A DNA stretch of 64,000 nucleotides, from assembly GCF_963668085.1 (NCBI RefSeq), contig NZ_OY764059.1, forward strand, positions 620,001-684,000. The letters run 5' to 3'. This document shows, one piece after another, positions 27,718-37,659 of the stretch. A program made the translations under genes and the position numbers. Every line of letters begins with the position of its first letter. Within the stretch, counting starts at the first letter, position 1. The stretch is from an uncultured Ilyobacter sp. GTDB taxonomy: Bacteria; Fusobacteriota; Fusobacteriia; Fusobacteriales; Fusobacteriaceae. The notes below the pieces were generated by a model. The model did not search any database, was not told the origin of the DNA, and saw only the letters and a program-made list of their open reading frames with translations.

Positions 27718-28467
27718 ATGAAGGGACTTTTACTTTTATTTCAATTTATGACCAGGTTACCTATACCTGTTAAGGTAGAATATGATGCAGACGAAGTGGG
27801 AAAAAGCATGAAATTTTTTCCAGTTGTAGGAATAATTATAGGAGGAATACTTTGGGGTGCCTATCTTGTGCTGAGCAGATATATAGACAATCCTTATGCC
27901 ATTGCCTCTCTTATTGTCCTGCTGGAAATAATACTAACTGGCGGACTTCATTTAGACGGTCTGGCTGACACATTTGACGGGATATTCAGCTACAGAAGTA
28001 AGCACAGGATGCTTGAGATAATGAAGGATTCAAGACTTGGATCAAACGGAGCTCTAGCACTGATTATTTATTTTATCCTAAAGATATCTTTAATTGTAGA
28101 GGTGGGCTTTGCTATTATACTGATAATGCCTGTAATAGCTAGGCTAAACAGTGTTGTTAACGCGGCAATAGGTCCTTATGCAAGAGCCACAGGGATGGGT
28201 AAATCTATAGTAGAGCACACAAACGGTATAGGGGTATTGATTTCTACTGTTTTGACCTCTCTTTATGTATACTTTATAGGTTGGCATTTTGGAGAGTTTG
28301 AGTTAGGACTTAGACTTCTTGCTATAATACCACTTGTAATGTTGCCTGGAGCTTATTTTGCAAAACTTATGGACAGAAAGATAGGCGGAGTGACTGGAGA
28401 TACCTTAGGTGCTGTTCTTGAAATGACAGAAATTTTAGTTATTTTCTTTGCAGCGATTATATTATAA
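27718..28467 (+). CDS. cobS: Adenosylcobinamide-GDP ribazoletransferase
   Basis: A 249-residue integral membrane cobalamin synthase. FQFMTRLPIPV near the start and GGLHLDGLADTFDG (residues 79-92) with its Asp-rich metal site are family hallmarks; MKDSRLGSNG follows. It joins adenosylcobinamide-GDP with alpha-ribazole (or its phosphate) at the inner membrane. Several hydrophobic helices fill the rest. It lies 14 bases after cobU and shortly before the phosphatase gene. Confidence 0.95.
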   Translation: MKGLLLLFQFMTRLPIPVKVEYDADEVGKSMKFFPVVGIIIGGILWGAYLVLSRYIDNPYAIASLIVLLEIILTGGLHLDGLADTFDGIFSYRSKHRMLEIMKDSRLGSNGALALIIYFILKISLIVEVGFAIILIMPVIARLNSVVNAAIGPYARATGMGKSIVEHTNGIGVLISTVLTSLYVYFIGWHFGEFELGLRLLAIIPLVMLPGAYFAKLMDRKIGGVTGDTLGAVLEMTEILVIFFAAIIL

Positions 28468-28489
28468 AAAATTAGGAATTGGTGGATAT

Positions 28490-29080
28490 ATGGGAAAAGT
28501 CATACTGGTAAGACACGGTGAAAGTGAAATGAATAGAGATGGCCTGTTTTTCGGATGGCTCGATCCTAAACTTACTGAAAAGGGTATAAAACAGGCACAT
28601 AAGGCCAAGAATATAATACAAAGTTTTGAATATGATGAAATTTATTCTAGTGACTTATCTAGAGCAAGGGAAACTGCAGAGATAGTAAATTATCAGGGGC
28701 TTCCTGTAAATTTGTCTCAAGAACTACGGGAAATCAACTTTGGAATCTTTGAAGGACTAACATATAAAGAGATAAAGGAAAAATATCCTGTTGAAGTTAA
28801 ATTGTGGAGAGAAAAATGGCAGGAGTATAACTATGAAAATGGAGAGAATGTAACTCAGCTGCAGAAAAGAGCTGTGGAGTTTCTGAAAGCCCTAGATAAA
28901 GAGAAGAAAGATATAGTTGTTGTAACCCACTGGGGAGTAATAAACTGCATACTAAGTTATTATATAACCGGTGGTCTTGAAGGGTATTGGAAATTTGCAC
29001 TAGATACCGGGGGAGTCAGCATATTAGAATTCAGAGATGGATTCCCTGTGCTGCATGGCCTTAATATAGGGGGAAAATAA
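28490..29080 (+). CDS. cobC: Alpha-ribazole phosphatase-type histidine phosphatase
   Basis: A 196-residue histidine phosphatase. LVRHGESEMN (the RHG motif with catalytic His) opens it, SSDLSRARETAEI follows, REINFGIFEGLTYKEI holds the acid/base Glu, and VVTHWGVINC the second His. Placement between cobS and cobT makes alpha-ribazole-5'-phosphate dephosphorylation the likely role, although phosphoglycerate-mutase-like members are hard to tell apart by sequence. The ATG at 28490 is preferred; an in-frame ATG at 28448 lies inside cobS. Confidence 0.85.
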   Translation: MGKVILVRHGESEMNRDGLFFGWLDPKLTEKGIKQAHKAKNIIQSFEYDEIYSSDLSRARETAEIVNYQGLPVNLSQELREINFGIFEGLTYKEIKEKYPVEVKLWREKWQEYNYENGENVTQLQKRAVEFLKALDKEKKDIVVVTHWGVINCILSYYITGGLEGYWKFALDTGGVSILEFRDGFPVLHGLNIGGK

Positions 29081-30133
29081 ATGAAGCTTTTTGAAGAAAC
29101 CTTGAGAAGTATAGAGGGGCTAGATGAAGATGCAGTAAAAAGAGCCCAGGCTAGGTTAGATTCTAGGATGAAACCGAAAGGGAGCCTTGGGAAACTTGAA
29201 GAAATAGCGGTGCAATTTGCCGGTATAACAGGAAAAGTTTTTAACAATGCCGACAGAAGATGTCATATAGTGGCATCAGCAGATAACGGTGTAATAGAAG
29301 AGGGAGTTTCGTCATGTCCGTTAGAATTCACAGAAATAGTATCTGAGGCTATGCTAAATGAGATAGCAGCCATAGGTATACTGTGCAAATCTATAGGGGT
29401 TGACTTTAAATTGATAGATATAGGTATAAAAGGCGGGATAAAAAGAGATTATCCAAATTTGCATATTAATAAAGTGAAAAACGGGACAGCCAACCTGAGA
29501 AATGAAGCTGCTATGACCAGAGAAGAGTGTATAGAGGCTATAGAAACAGGTATCAGAACAATAAATAACCTAAAGGACAATTATGATATATTTTCCAATG
29601 GTGAGATGGGAATAGCCAATACAACTACTAGTTCTGCGGTTTTATATGCCCTCACAGGTGAGGACATGGAACTTATAGTGGGAAGAGGAGGGGGCCTCAG
29701 TGACGAGGGTCTTCTCAAAAAAAAGAAAGTCATAAGAGAGGCTTGTGAATTGCACAAGGTTATGGAGATAGACCCTGTAGATGTCGTTGCAAAAGTTGGT
29801 GGACTAGATATAGCCTGTATGATAGGAATGTACCTAGGGGCAGCAGCAGCAAAAAAACCTATGCTGGTGGATGGATTTATATCTGGAGTGGCCGCTTTGG
29901 CAGCTTCTAAGATAGCTCCTCTTTCTAAAGATTATATGATAGCTACTCATAGGAGTGAAGAGCCTGGAATGAAAGTGGTATTGGATAATTTAGAGCTTGA
30001 AGCTATGCTGCATATGAATATGAGACTAGGTGAGGGAACTGGAGCAGTTCTTGCCTATCCTGTAATAACTGGAGCACTGGAAATTATAAAGAAAATGAAA
30101 AAAGTAGATGAGGTGTATGAACTTTTTGCCTAA
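29081..30133 (+). CDS. cobT: Nicotinate-nucleotide--dimethylbenzimidazole phosphoribosyltransferase
   Basis: A 350-residue CobT of usual length. It makes alpha-ribazole phosphate from nicotinate mononucleotide and a lower-ligand base. Conserved parts include ARLDSRMKPKGSLGKLEE, the ASADNGVIEEGVSS block, GEMGIANTTTSSA, and the C-terminal LRLGEGTGAVLA-like stretch (here MRLGEGTGAVLAYP) with the catalytic Glu region. Its ATG directly follows the stop of cobC, with GGGGG before it. A terminator closes the operon. No lower-ligand synthesis gene is seen nearby, so the base is probably scavenged or made elsewhere. Confidence 0.95.
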   Translation: MKLFEETLRSIEGLDEDAVKRAQARLDSRMKPKGSLGKLEEIAVQFAGITGKVFNNADRRCHIVASADNGVIEEGVSSCPLEFTEIVSEAMLNEIAAIGILCKSIGVDFKLIDIGIKGGIKRDYPNLHINKVKNGTANLRNEAAMTREECIEAIETGIRTINNLKDNYDIFSNGEMGIANTTTSSAVLYALTGEDMELIVGRGGGLSDEGLLKKKKVIREACELHKVMEIDPVDVVAKVGGLDIACMIGMYLGAAAAKKPMLVDGFISGVAALAASKIAPLSKDYMIATHRSEEPGMKVVLDNLELEAMLHMNMRLGEGTGAVLAYPVITGALEIIKKMKKVDEVYELFA

Positions 30134-30161
30134 AAAAATCCCTGCATAAGCGGGGATTTTT
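30134..30161 (+). terminator. cob operon terminator
   Basis: AAATCCC-TGCATAAGC-GGGGATTTTT. Confidence 0.82.
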
Positions 30162-30189
30162 GACAAAATGGCGTTTTAAAGTATATAAT
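30160..30189 (+). promoter_or_regulatory. radC operon promoter
   Basis: TTGACA (30160-30165) and TATAAT (30184-30189) with 18-base spacing, 31 bases before the radC ATG and directly behind the cob terminator. Confidence 0.72.
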
Positions 30190-30219
30190 TGATGGAATTC
30201 TTTTATAAGGTGATGGTCT

Positions 30220-30897
30220 ATGAAAGATACGAGTGGACACAGAAAAAGACTGAGAGAAAAATATATAAAAGGTGGATATGATTCCTTTTTGGACTATGAA
30301 AAACTTGAGCTGCTTTTGACATATAGCATAGTGAGAAAAGATGTAAAACCTGTGGCCAAGGAACTTCTAAAAAGATTTAAAAGTCTAGAAGGCGTTATGA
30401 AGGCTCCCTTTGATGAACTCCTTAAAGTAGATGGTTTAGGAGAGGGAAGTGTTATTTTTTTGAAACTAATCTCAGAAACATCTAAGGATATATTTAAAGG
30501 TTCCTATTCGAAACAGGATGTGACCACTATATCGGGGACTAGGGACCTTTTGGCTTTTTTAAGAAATGACATAGGCTTTTCACCTATAGAGGAGTTTAAA
30601 GTCATCTTTCTTGATACTGCCAACAACCTTCTTTGTGAGGAAACTCTATTTAAAGGGACTATCGATAGAAGTGGGGTATATCCTAGAAACATAGTTGAGA
30701 AAGTCATAAAGTACGGAGCTAAATCCGTAATATTTGCCCATAACCATCCCTCAGGGAATTTAAACCCCTCTAAGGCTGATATAGATTTTACTGACAAGAT
30801 AAAAGAAGTATTGAATGCCATCGAGATAAGGGTGTTAGACCATATGATAATAACTAGAGACTCTTATTTTAGTTTTTTGGAAAAGGGACTCATTTAA
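30220..30897 (+). CDS. radC: RadC-family JAB/MPN domain protein
   Basis: A 225-residue RadC (YsxA/ComM-region type). A helix-hairpin-helix-like N-terminus (SGHRKRLREKYIKGG, VDGLGEGS) precedes a JAMM metalloprotease-like domain with its zinc motif in SVIFAHNHPSGNLNPSKADIDFT (His-x-His...Asp). Once linked to DNA repair, the true role of RadC is unclear. It starts a small operon with the RicT-like gene 13 bases downstream. Confidence 0.92.
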   Translation: MKDTSGHRKRLREKYIKGGYDSFLDYEKLELLLTYSIVRKDVKPVAKELLKRFKSLEGVMKAPFDELLKVDGLGEGSVIFLKLISETSKDIFKGSYSKQDVTTISGTRDLLAFLRNDIGFSPIEEFKVIFLDTANNLLCEETLFKGTIDRSGVYPRNIVEKVIKYGAKSVIFAHNHPSGNLNPSKADIDFTDKIKEVLNAIEIRVLDHMIITRDSYFSFLEKGLI

Positions 30898-30910
30898 TCG
30901 GGAGGATAGA

Positions 30911-31870
30911 ATGAAAAAGGATATAGATGTCAAAAATAAAAAAATAAAGACAGATGAGACAAAACCCTCAGGAGGGAAGGAAGAACAAGAAAAAAAAACC
31001 TATAAAGTCTTGGGAGTTATATTTGAAGTAACCAAAAAAAGATATTATTTTGAGGTTACAGACGAGACAATATATAAAAAAGGTGACAAAGTCATCGTAG
31101 ATACTGCAAGAGGGAGAGAACTAGGGGTTGTCTATGCTGAGACGAGGGAGCTTCCTGAAAAAGAATTGGTACTTCCACTCAAGCCTGTAATTAAGAAAGC
31201 CTCAGAAGATGAGATGGAAAGATATAATAATTTGAGAGAGGAATCAGAGGCGGCCTATCTGGTTTGTAAGGTGAAAATATCAGAGCATAAATTGCCTATG
31301 AAAATAGTCGCTTCAGAGTTTACCTTTGACAAGTCAAAGCTCATATTTTATTTCACAGCAGAGGGAAGAATAGATTTCAGAGAACTGGTAAAGGATCTTG
31401 CAACTATATTTAAACTTCGTATAGAGCTAAGACAGATAGGAGTCAGAGATGAGGCCAGAATTCTAGGAAGTATCGGTATCTGCGGAAAGGAACTTTGCTG
31501 TAGAACATTTATAAATAAATTTGATTCGGTATCCATAAAAATGGCAAGAGATCAGGGGCTTGTAATAAACCCTTCGAAAATATCAGGGGCCTGCGGAAGG
31601 CTGCTCTGCTGCATAAAATATGAGCATAGCCAGTATGCAGATGCTCTAAAAAGTTTCCCTGCAGTAAACCAAACAGTGGGAACTGAAGATGGAGACGGTA
31701 GAGTAGTGGGAGTAAATCCATTAAACGGTTATCTATATGTGGATATACCTACTAAGGGTATGATGAGAAAAGACCTGGTGGATATCAAGTTTAACAAAAG
31801 AGAGGCTAGAAAACTTCAGAACAAAACTAGCGATGAGGAACGTAAACTGAAAGGGTTAGAGAAGGAATAA
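30911..31870 (+). CDS. ricT: PSP1-domain protein, RicT (YaaT) like
   Basis: A 319-residue PSP1 C-terminal-domain protein. After a charged 35-residue N-terminus comes the conserved core with GSIGICGKELCCRTFI and SGACGRLLCCIKYEH, the cysteine clusters that in Bacillus RicT take part in Fe-S binding within the RicA-RicF-RicT complex that modulates RNase Y. RicA and RicF are not seen here, so whether the full complex exists is unknown. It lies between radC and a methyltransferase gene; the PSP1-methyltransferase pair recalls the yaaT-yabB neighbourhood of Bacillus. GGGAGG precedes the ATG; its stop overlaps the next ATG. Confidence 0.85.
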   Translation: MKKDIDVKNKKIKTDETKPSGGKEEQEKKTYKVLGVIFEVTKKRYYFEVTDETIYKKGDKVIVDTARGRELGVVYAETRELPEKELVLPLKPVIKKASEDEMERYNNLREESEAAYLVCKVKISEHKLPMKIVASEFTFDKSKLIFYFTAEGRIDFRELVKDLATIFKLRIELRQIGVRDEARILGSIGICGKELCCRTFINKFDSVSIKMARDQGLVINPSKISGACGRLLCCIKYEHSQYADALKSFPAVNQTVGTEDGDGRVVGVNPLNGYLYVDIPTKGMMRKDLVDIKFNKREARKLQNKTSDEERKLKGLEKE

Positions 31871-32544
31871 TGATTCAATCAGACGAGGATATAACCATTC
31901 TAGGTGAAGTGGGAAGGGATATAATCCAAAAGAAAAAGGGATTTAGATTTTCTGTGGATGCTGTTATATTAGCTGATTTTTTTCAGGGGAAGAAGGCCGG
32001 TAAAGTACTGGAAATAGGTACAGGCACAGGTATAATTTCTATATTGCTTTCAGACAGGAAAGAGATAGAAAAGATAACTGCCCTTGAGGTACAGCCTGAA
32101 ATGGCAGAGCTGGCTGAAAAAAATGTGAAGAGAAACTCTCTTGAGGGGTGTATAGAGGTAGTTTTAGGTGATGTAAAAAATATGAAGGCTGGGAATGTTT
32201 ACGATTATATAATAAGTAACCCCCCCTATATGCCTTTGGATGGAAAGAAGATAAATTTACATGACAACAAGGCCTTGTCCCGACATGAAATAAATCTCAC
32301 ACTAGAAGAGCTGGTGAAAAATGCCAAAAGACTCTTGAAGCCAAGAGGTCAGTTTTTCATGGTCCACAGAACCTATAGATTTTCTGAAATATCAGGGGTT
32401 CTTGAAAAAGAGGGTTTTTCTTTAAAAAGAGTAAGGTTTGTGTATTATGACCATAAGAGCAGTTCTAACCTTGTGCTGATAGAGGCATCAAAGGGGAGAA
32501 AAGAAATATTAGAAGTAGAAAAACCATTATATTTGAACAGCTAG
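31870..32544 (+). CDS. SAM-dependent methyltransferase, TrmN6-like
   Basis: A 224-residue class I methyltransferase. Motif I is VLEIGTGTGIISILLS and motif IV is IISNPPYM, the [NS]PPY type of amino-methylating enzymes. The N-terminal KKGFRFSVDAVILADF is typical of tRNA1(Val) adenine-37 N6-methyltransferases (YfiC/YabB group). The ATG overlaps the stop of the RicT-like gene, so they are translated together. A terminator follows the stop. rRNA or protein-glutamine methylation is less likely. Confidence 0.85.
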   Translation: MIQSDEDITILGEVGRDIIQKKKGFRFSVDAVILADFFQGKKAGKVLEIGTGTGIISILLSDRKEIEKITALEVQPEMAELAEKNVKRNSLEGCIEVVLGDVKNMKAGNVYDYIISNPPYMPLDGKKINLHDNKALSRHEINLTLEELVKNAKRLLKPRGQFFMVHRTYRFSEISGVLEKEGFSLKRVRFVYYDHKSSSNLVLIEASKGRKEILEVEKPLYLNS

Positions 32545-32546
32545 GA

Positions 32547-32575
32547 GAGATCGTTTTTTAAACGGTCTTTTTTTA
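32547..32575 (+). terminator. Terminator of the radC-ricT-methyltransferase operon
   Basis: GAGATCGTTT-TTT-AAACGGTCTTTTTTT, with one G-U pair. Confidence 0.78.
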
Positions 32576-32939
32576 ATTTTTCACGTAAAAATTCTAAGGG
32601 ATAAGTCTTTTTCATCTCAGTGTTTATAGGGGTTTCAAGAGGAATATTTTTTATGGTAATAAAAATATATTGTTTAAATAATTTTAAGTTAAAAAATGTA
32701 TGATTCCAAGGTAAAATCAAATTGACTTTTATCTGGAAAAGAAATAGAATAGCTTACTAAATAGTTGTTTTCCAAGGTTAAGATAAACTCGATTAGAATT
32801 GTGCGTAGAAAAAAGCCTGTAAAAAGAGTTTGTATGAGAGGTTTCAATAACTTTTGGTATTTAGGAGGAAGGGGCTCCTGATAACAGCTAAAAGGGTTTA
32901 AGGATATAGTGTGTTTGTAAAAATTTATAGAGGTGGATG
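32576..32939. other. Intergenic region before the ankyrin gene
   Basis: About 360 bases without a convincing ORF. TTGACT (32721-32726) with TAGAAT 17 bases on is a possible promoter, giving a leader of about 190 bases. Two CCAAGGT[AT]A words near 32708 and 32773 and an AGGAG...CTCCT palindrome near 32863-32878 are the only patterns I see; no known RNA class fits. Confidence 0.35.
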
Positions 32940-33353
32940 ATGGAACTTTTAAACTATTTAAAAGAGGAAAATGCGGAACTTTTTAAAGAAAATCTTCATG
33001 TGGATCTTATTGATGAAAAAGATGAGAATGGATATACATTTCTTCATCATGCTGTGACAAAAGGAAATTATGAGATCGTCGATTTTCTAATTTACAATGG
33101 CGTAGATGTAAATGTCAGAGATAAAAGGGGAAATACTCCTGTTCATTTAGCTGCAGAGCTAAATGAAAAAGATATTTTTCAACTTTTACTTGAGTACGGA
33201 GGAGACCTAAGGATAAAAAATAATAATCAAAGGACTCCGGAACAGTTGGCAAGGATGAACAAATCATCAGACGTCCTTAAGACACTAGAGAATTACAGTG
33301 AAGACTATGGATATTGTGAAAAAATGCATGCCCCTAAAAAATGGGATGAGTAA
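32940..33353 (+). CDS. Ankyrin-repeat protein
   Basis: A 137-residue protein made of about three ankyrin repeats: ENGYTFLHHAVTKGNYEIVDFLIYNGVDV, RGNTPVHLAAELNEKDIFQLLLEYGGDL and NQRTPEQLARMNKSSDVLKTL. No signal peptide, so probably cytoplasmic and a protein-binding module of unknown partner. AGAGG six bases before the second ATG (32940) favours that start over the ATG at 32937. It is monocistronic and converges on nnr with a shared terminator. Confidence 0.85.
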   Translation: MELLNYLKEENAELFKENLHVDLIDEKDENGYTFLHHAVTKGNYEIVDFLIYNGVDVNVRDKRGNTPVHLAAELNEKDIFQLLLEYGGDLRIKNNNQRTPEQLARMNKSSDVLKTLENYSEDYGYCEKMHAPKKWDE

Positions 33354-33382
33354 ATCCTGAAAACGCACCAAAAGAATAGATA

Positions 33383-33409
33383 AAAAAGCGGGTGAAAAAC
33401 CCGCTTTTA
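33383..33409. terminator. Bidirectional terminator, ankyrin gene / nnr
   Basis: AAAAGCGGGT-GAAA-AACCCGCTTTT; it overlaps the nnr stop codon on the minus strand. Confidence 0.9.
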
Positions 33410-34972
33410 AATTTCTATGGGAATATATTTTTTACAGACTTTAAAATGATTTTTTCTAAGATTTTTAATTGCCAGCGAAATATTTTCTAACATTCTAGTT
33501 GGAAGAACACCTTCTTCACCGTATGTTTCACAAGTAAGGTCACCTGTATAGCCGTGGATAAACACCCCTATAGAACAAGCGTCTAAAGGTGGGAGATTAC
33601 AAAGATTAACGGCGATTATTCCCACTAAAAGGTCACCACTTCCTGCCACCCCCATACCGCTGTTCCCAGCAGTACTAAATAAAAGTTCTCCCTCAGGAGA
33701 TGCTATTATGGTAGTTGCATCTTTTAAAACAATATAACTTTTTAAATCCTTAGCCGTTTCTCTTAAAATATTTATCCTGTCTTTTTGTATTTTTTCAATT
33801 GAAAATCCGGTAAGCCTCGAAAACTCCCCTATATGAGGAGTCAGTATAGTTGGGAATTCACGTTTTTTTAAAATTTCCAAATTTTCAGAAATAGCTGTAA
33901 TGCCATCTCCGTCAATGATTATCGGAGTTTTGCAGTTTTCTACTATTTTTCTGGCAAGGTCTAGAGTTTGAGGATCGAGAGATATACCAGAGCCTATGGC
34001 CAGCACATCGTTTTTTTTAGAGGCCTCCATTATATTTTCAAAATTTGCCAGGGATAGGCTTCCTGTGTCAGAAGCATCACCCCTGTTAAACACAAGTTCC
34101 CTTGCAAAATTAGAAACTGATTTTATAACTTCTTCTGTGGAAAAGAGGGTAGCGTAACCTCCGCCAGAGTGTAGAAAAGAGTATGAGTTTAAGAGAGGTG
34201 CCCCAAGATAGTCTCTAGAACCAGAGACAAAGAGAGCCTTACCAAAACTTCCCTTGTGCCCTGTAGCATCCCTTGGAAAAAGGGGATCCGGGATATTAAT
34301 AGAGGTTTTAAGGTCTTTCGTAAAACTAGCAGGAAAGGAGATGTTGCAGTTAAATAATTTTCCGCAGTACTTCCTTCCCTTACCTATCAAGTGTCCGTAT
34401 TTTAAAGTTCCGAAAGATATAGTGTAATAAGCCTCTATACACCTGCCCATGACACAACCGTTGTTTCCGTTTAGTCCTGAGGGAATATCAAGAGATATAA
34501 TCTTTGCCTTTGATAAATTGATGGTATCAATGATCTCACCTGGGGTTCCGGTGATATCTCTGTCTAGTCCTGTCCCAAAAATGGCATCGACAATGACATC
34601 TGCTTCTGAAATCTCTTTTTTTACTCTGTCCATGCAGTCGTCTGTCAAAGTTTCCCACTGTATTCCTAAATTATCTGCCACCTTAAAGTTAGTAAGAGAG
34701 GCATCTTTAAACTTATTTGGGTCCTTGAGAAAATAAACCTTTATGCTGTCATTAAAGGAGAAAATTTTTCTAGCCAGAGCTATACCATCTCCTCCGTTGT
34801 TTCCACTTCCACAAAATAAGAGTATTTTTTCAGCTAGATGCAATTTCTTTTTTCTCATGATTTCAAAGGCTCCAAGAGAGGCATTTTCCATAAGCACCTC
34901 TTGAGGGATTCCAAATTTATCTATATATAAATTATCAAGATCTCTCATCTCTTGAACACTTAATATTTTCAT
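33407..34972 (-). CDS. nnr: Bifunctional NAD(P)H-hydrate epimerase / ADP-dependent NAD(P)H-hydrate dehydratase
   Basis: A 521-residue two-domain repair enzyme. The N-terminal YjeF_N epimerase (residues 1-215) has CGSGNNGGDGIALARK, DAIFGTGLDRDITG and SLDIPSGLNGNNG; the C-terminal ribokinase-like dehydratase (about 230-510) has HKGSFGKALFVSGSRDYLGAP, LTPHIGEFSRLTG and NSGMGVAGSGDLLVGIIA with the catalytic Asp. Together they turn both epimers of damaged NAD(P)H hydrate back to NAD(P)H. GGAGGTT precedes the ATG. Full length and intact. Confidence 0.95.
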   Translation of the reverse strand: MKILSVQEMRDLDNLYIDKFGIPQEVLMENASLGAFEIMRKKKLHLAEKILLFCGSGNNGGDGIALARKIFSFNDSIKVYFLKDPNKFKDASLTNFKVADNLGIQWETLTDDCMDRVKKEISEADVIVDAIFGTGLDRDITGTPGEIIDTINLSKAKIISLDIPSGLNGNNGCVMGRCIEAYYTISFGTLKYGHLIGKGRKYCGKLFNCNISFPASFTKDLKTSINIPDPLFPRDATGHKGSFGKALFVSGSRDYLGAPLLNSYSFLHSGGGYATLFSTEEVIKSVSNFARELVFNRGDASDTGSLSLANFENIMEASKKNDVLAIGSGISLDPQTLDLARKIVENCKTPIIIDGDGITAISENLEILKKREFPTILTPHIGEFSRLTGFSIEKIQKDRINILRETAKDLKSYIVLKDATTIIASPEGELLFSTAGNSGMGVAGSGDLLVGIIAVNLCNLPPLDACSIGVFIHGYTGDLTCETYGEEGVLPTRMLENISLAIKNLRKNHFKVCKKYIPIEI

Positions 34973-35066
34973 TTTTTAACCTCCAGATATTTTAGATTTA
35001 TTTTTAGTATATTATACATCGGGACCTGATTCTTTTTTTAAATTTTTTAGATGAGTGTTTTTTTAT

Positions 35067-35525
35067 AAATTACTGACTTTACAAGAATATTAGAGTCAAA
35101 GGATTTTGTCACGAATGAAAACCGATAAAAGGCAAAAAAATTAACACGAATAAAGATAAAACCTTTTGACCACAGAGCATCATAAAAGTGTATGTTGCAC
35201 AGAGAAGAAGAGAGTTTCACAGAGTGAGAATAAATTGTTTTGATTTTTATACTACTTCCCCCTTTAAAAAATACCGTTAAGAAATCATCTTGTGAAATCC
35301 ACTTTCATTGAAATAAGGAGGTTTACCGACTATATTTCAATAGAAAGTTAGTTCAGAAGTGATTTGACTTAGAAAATAATGAGTAGAACGAATATATTTT
35401 CTAGTTCTTGTAAAATTTATTTTTACAAGTTTCATTAGTTTTAATTAGGGGTGCCTTTTCTTTGGTTACTTTCTTTGGGCAAGCAAAGAAAGTAACAGAA
35501 GCTTTTGGATAAATTCAATAATTCA
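35067..35525 (+). repeat. Dispersed non-coding element, copy 2
   Basis: About 459 bases between nnr and uvrB. The left 160 bases match copies 1 and 3 almost base for base (AAATTACTGACTTTACAAGA, TCACGAATGAAAA, ACCACAGAGCATCATAAAAG). The centre shares AGAAAATAATGAG...TATATTTTCT with copy 1. Near the right end GTTACTTTCTTT-GGGCAAGC-AAAGAAAGTAAC is a 12-pair hairpin, followed by AGAAGCTTTTGGATAAATTC, also shared. The last bases AAATTCAATAATT invert to AATTATTGAATTT, matching the left end. Confidence 0.86.
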
Positions 35526-35651
35526 AACTAACCAAAACTATAAAATAAGCTAAATTTTCCATTAATAATAACAAAAAATGAAACTTATTTGTACCAGGTG
35601 AAGAAATCTGTTAGAATTCAGATATATATTGCTGAAAAAGGGGGATAAAAG

Positions 35652-37637
35652 ATGTTTAAACTCCGTTCAAACTATAAACCTACAGGAGATCAGCCTGAAG
35701 CTATAAAAAAAATATCTGAAAATATAGAGAATAACGTAAAGGACCAGGTACTTTTAGGAGTCACTGGATCTGGAAAAACCTTTACTGTGGCAAATATAAT
35801 AAAAGAAACAGGGAGGCCGGCAATTATAATGGCTCCTAATAAGACCCTTGCAGCTCAGCTTTATTCAGAATATAAATCTTTTTTTCCGGAAAATGCTGTG
35901 GAATACTTTGTCTCGTATTATGATTATTATCAGCCTGAGGCATATATTCCTTCCACAGATACCTTTATAGAAAAGGATTCATCTGTAAACGATGAGATAG
36001 ATAAGCTCAGAAATGCCGCAACTGCAGCCCTCATAAACAGAAGAGATGTAATAATAGTGGCATCGGTATCTGCCATCTATGGTTTAGGATCTCCAGAGAC
36101 CTATAAAAAAATGACCATTCCAATTGACTTAAAGACAGGGATAGACAGGAAAAAGTTTCTTGAAAAACTTGTGGCTCTAAGGTATGAAAGAAACGATATA
36201 GCCTTTGAACGGGGAAAGTTTCGGATAAAAGGGGATGTAGTAGACATATATCCTTCCTATATGGAAACAGGCTACAGACTTGAATTCTGGGGGGATGACC
36301 TCGAGAGTATATCTGAAATAAACACCCTTACTGGGAAAAAAGTAAGAGCCGGACTTGAAAGAATAAGCATAATGCCAGCTACACACTATGTCACAGAGGA
36401 AAATGAGATAGACAGGATAATCGAAGATATAAAAACAGACCTAAAGGATCAGATAAAGAAGTTTGAGAGTGAAGGAAAACTTCTCGAGGCTCAGAGAATA
36501 AAGCAAAGGACAGAATATGACCTAGAGATGATTAGAGAAGTTGGGTACTGCAAAGGGATAGAAAATTATTCTAGATATCTTTCTGGAAAAAATCCCGGAG
36601 AATCCCCTCATACACTTTTAGAGTATTTTCCAAAGGATTTTCTGATATTTATAGATGAGTCTCATATAGCTGTTCCTCAGATAAGGGGTATGTACAAGGG
36701 AGACCGATCTAGGAAAGAAACTTTAGTTGCCAACGGATTCAGACTACCCTCTGCTTTAGACAACAGGCCTTTAAGATTTGAGGAGTTTCGTGAAATAGCT
36801 AATCAGACTGTCTTTGTATCTGCAACTCCAGGAGACTATGAGATGGAGGTCAGCCAAGGGTTGGTGGCAGAGCAGCTGGTGAGACCGACAGGTATACTAG
36901 AGCCTCTTATAGATGTGAGGCCTACTGCCAATCAGGTAGACGATCTTTTGGAAGAGGTGAGAATAAGGTCAGAAAAAAAACAAAGAGTTCTGGTAACAAC
37001 TCTTACAAAAAAAATGGCAGAAGAGCTCACAGAATACTACATAGGATTTGGAGTAAAGGCAAAATACATGCACTCGGATATAGACACCCTTGAGAGGATA
37101 GAGATTATAAGGGGGCTGAGACGTGGTGAGTTTGACGTCCTTGTGGGGATAAACCTTCTGAGAGAGGGGCTAGATATCCCAGAGGTTTCCCTTGTGGCGG
37201 TGCTAGAAGCAGATAAGGAAGGGTTTCTTAGAAGCAGAAGGTCCCTTATACAGACCATGGGAAGGGCTGCTAGAAATATAGAGGGGAAAGTCATACTCTA
37301 TGGAGATGTCATGACTGGTTCTATGAAAGAAGCTATAATGGAAACTGAGAGAAGAAGAAAGGTACAGCAAGAATACAACAAAACATACAATATAGATCCT
37401 AAAACAGTTATAAGAGAGATATCTGAAGAGGTGTTAAACTTTGACTATGGAGTGGATATAGATAGCTATGAAAGAGAAAAAGTAAAAAGGGTATTCACTT
37501 CTAAAAAGGATATAGAAAAAGAGATTGGAAAATTAAAGAAAGAGATAAAAATCCTGTCAGGGGAACTAGACTTTGAAAAAGCCATCGTAAAAAGAGATGA
37601 GATGATCAAATTACAGGAACTTTTACTGGAACTATAA
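35652..37637 (+). CDS. uvrB: Excinuclease ABC subunit B
   Basis: A 661-residue UvrB of normal length. Walker A is [10 protein letters not shown] (residues 38-47); the beta-hairpin region [12 protein letters not shown] lies near residue 90; helicase motifs DESH and [12 protein letters not shown] follow; the C-terminal UVR coiled coil (residues 625-660) binds UvrC. It verifies DNA damage after UvrA loading. AAGGGGG precedes the ATG. The dispersed element copy 2 ends 127 bases upstream, so the promoter lies in the short stretch between. Confidence 0.97.
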   Translation: MFKLRSNYKPTGDQPEAIKKISENIENNVKDQVLLGVTGSGKTFTVANIIKETGRPAIIMAPNKTLAAQLYSEYKSFFPENAVEYFVSYYDYYQPEAYIPSTDTFIEKDSSVNDEIDKLRNAATAALINRRDVIIVASVSAIYGLGSPETYKKMTIPIDLKTGIDRKKFLEKLVALRYERNDIAFERGKFRIKGDVVDIYPSYMETGYRLEFWGDDLESISEINTLTGKKVRAGLERISIMPATHYVTEENEIDRIIEDIKTDLKDQIKKFESEGKLLEAQRIKQRTEYDLEMIREVGYCKGIENYSRYLSGKNPGESPHTLLEYFPKDFLIFIDESHIAVPQIRGMYKGDRSRKETLVANGFRLPSALDNRPLRFEEFREIANQTVFVSATPGDYEMEVSQGLVAEQLVRPTGILEPLIDVRPTANQVDDLLEEVRIRSEKKQRVLVTTLTKKMAEELTEYYIGFGVKAKYMHSDIDTLERIEIIRGLRRGEFDVLVGINLLREGLDIPEVSLVAVLEADKEGFLRSRRSLIQTMGRAARNIEGKVILYGDVMTGSMKEAIMETERRRKVQQEYNKTYNIDPKTVIREISEEVLNFDYGVDIDSYEREKVKRVFTSKKDIEKEIGKLKKEIKILSGELDFEKAIVKRDEMIKLQELLLEL

Positions 37638-37659
37638 AATTCTAGAGAGAGGTGAGAAT

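Noticed and set aside
33407..34972. Split or fused gene error in nnr
   Set aside because: The epimerase-dehydratase fusion is the common bacterial architecture and both active sites are intact.
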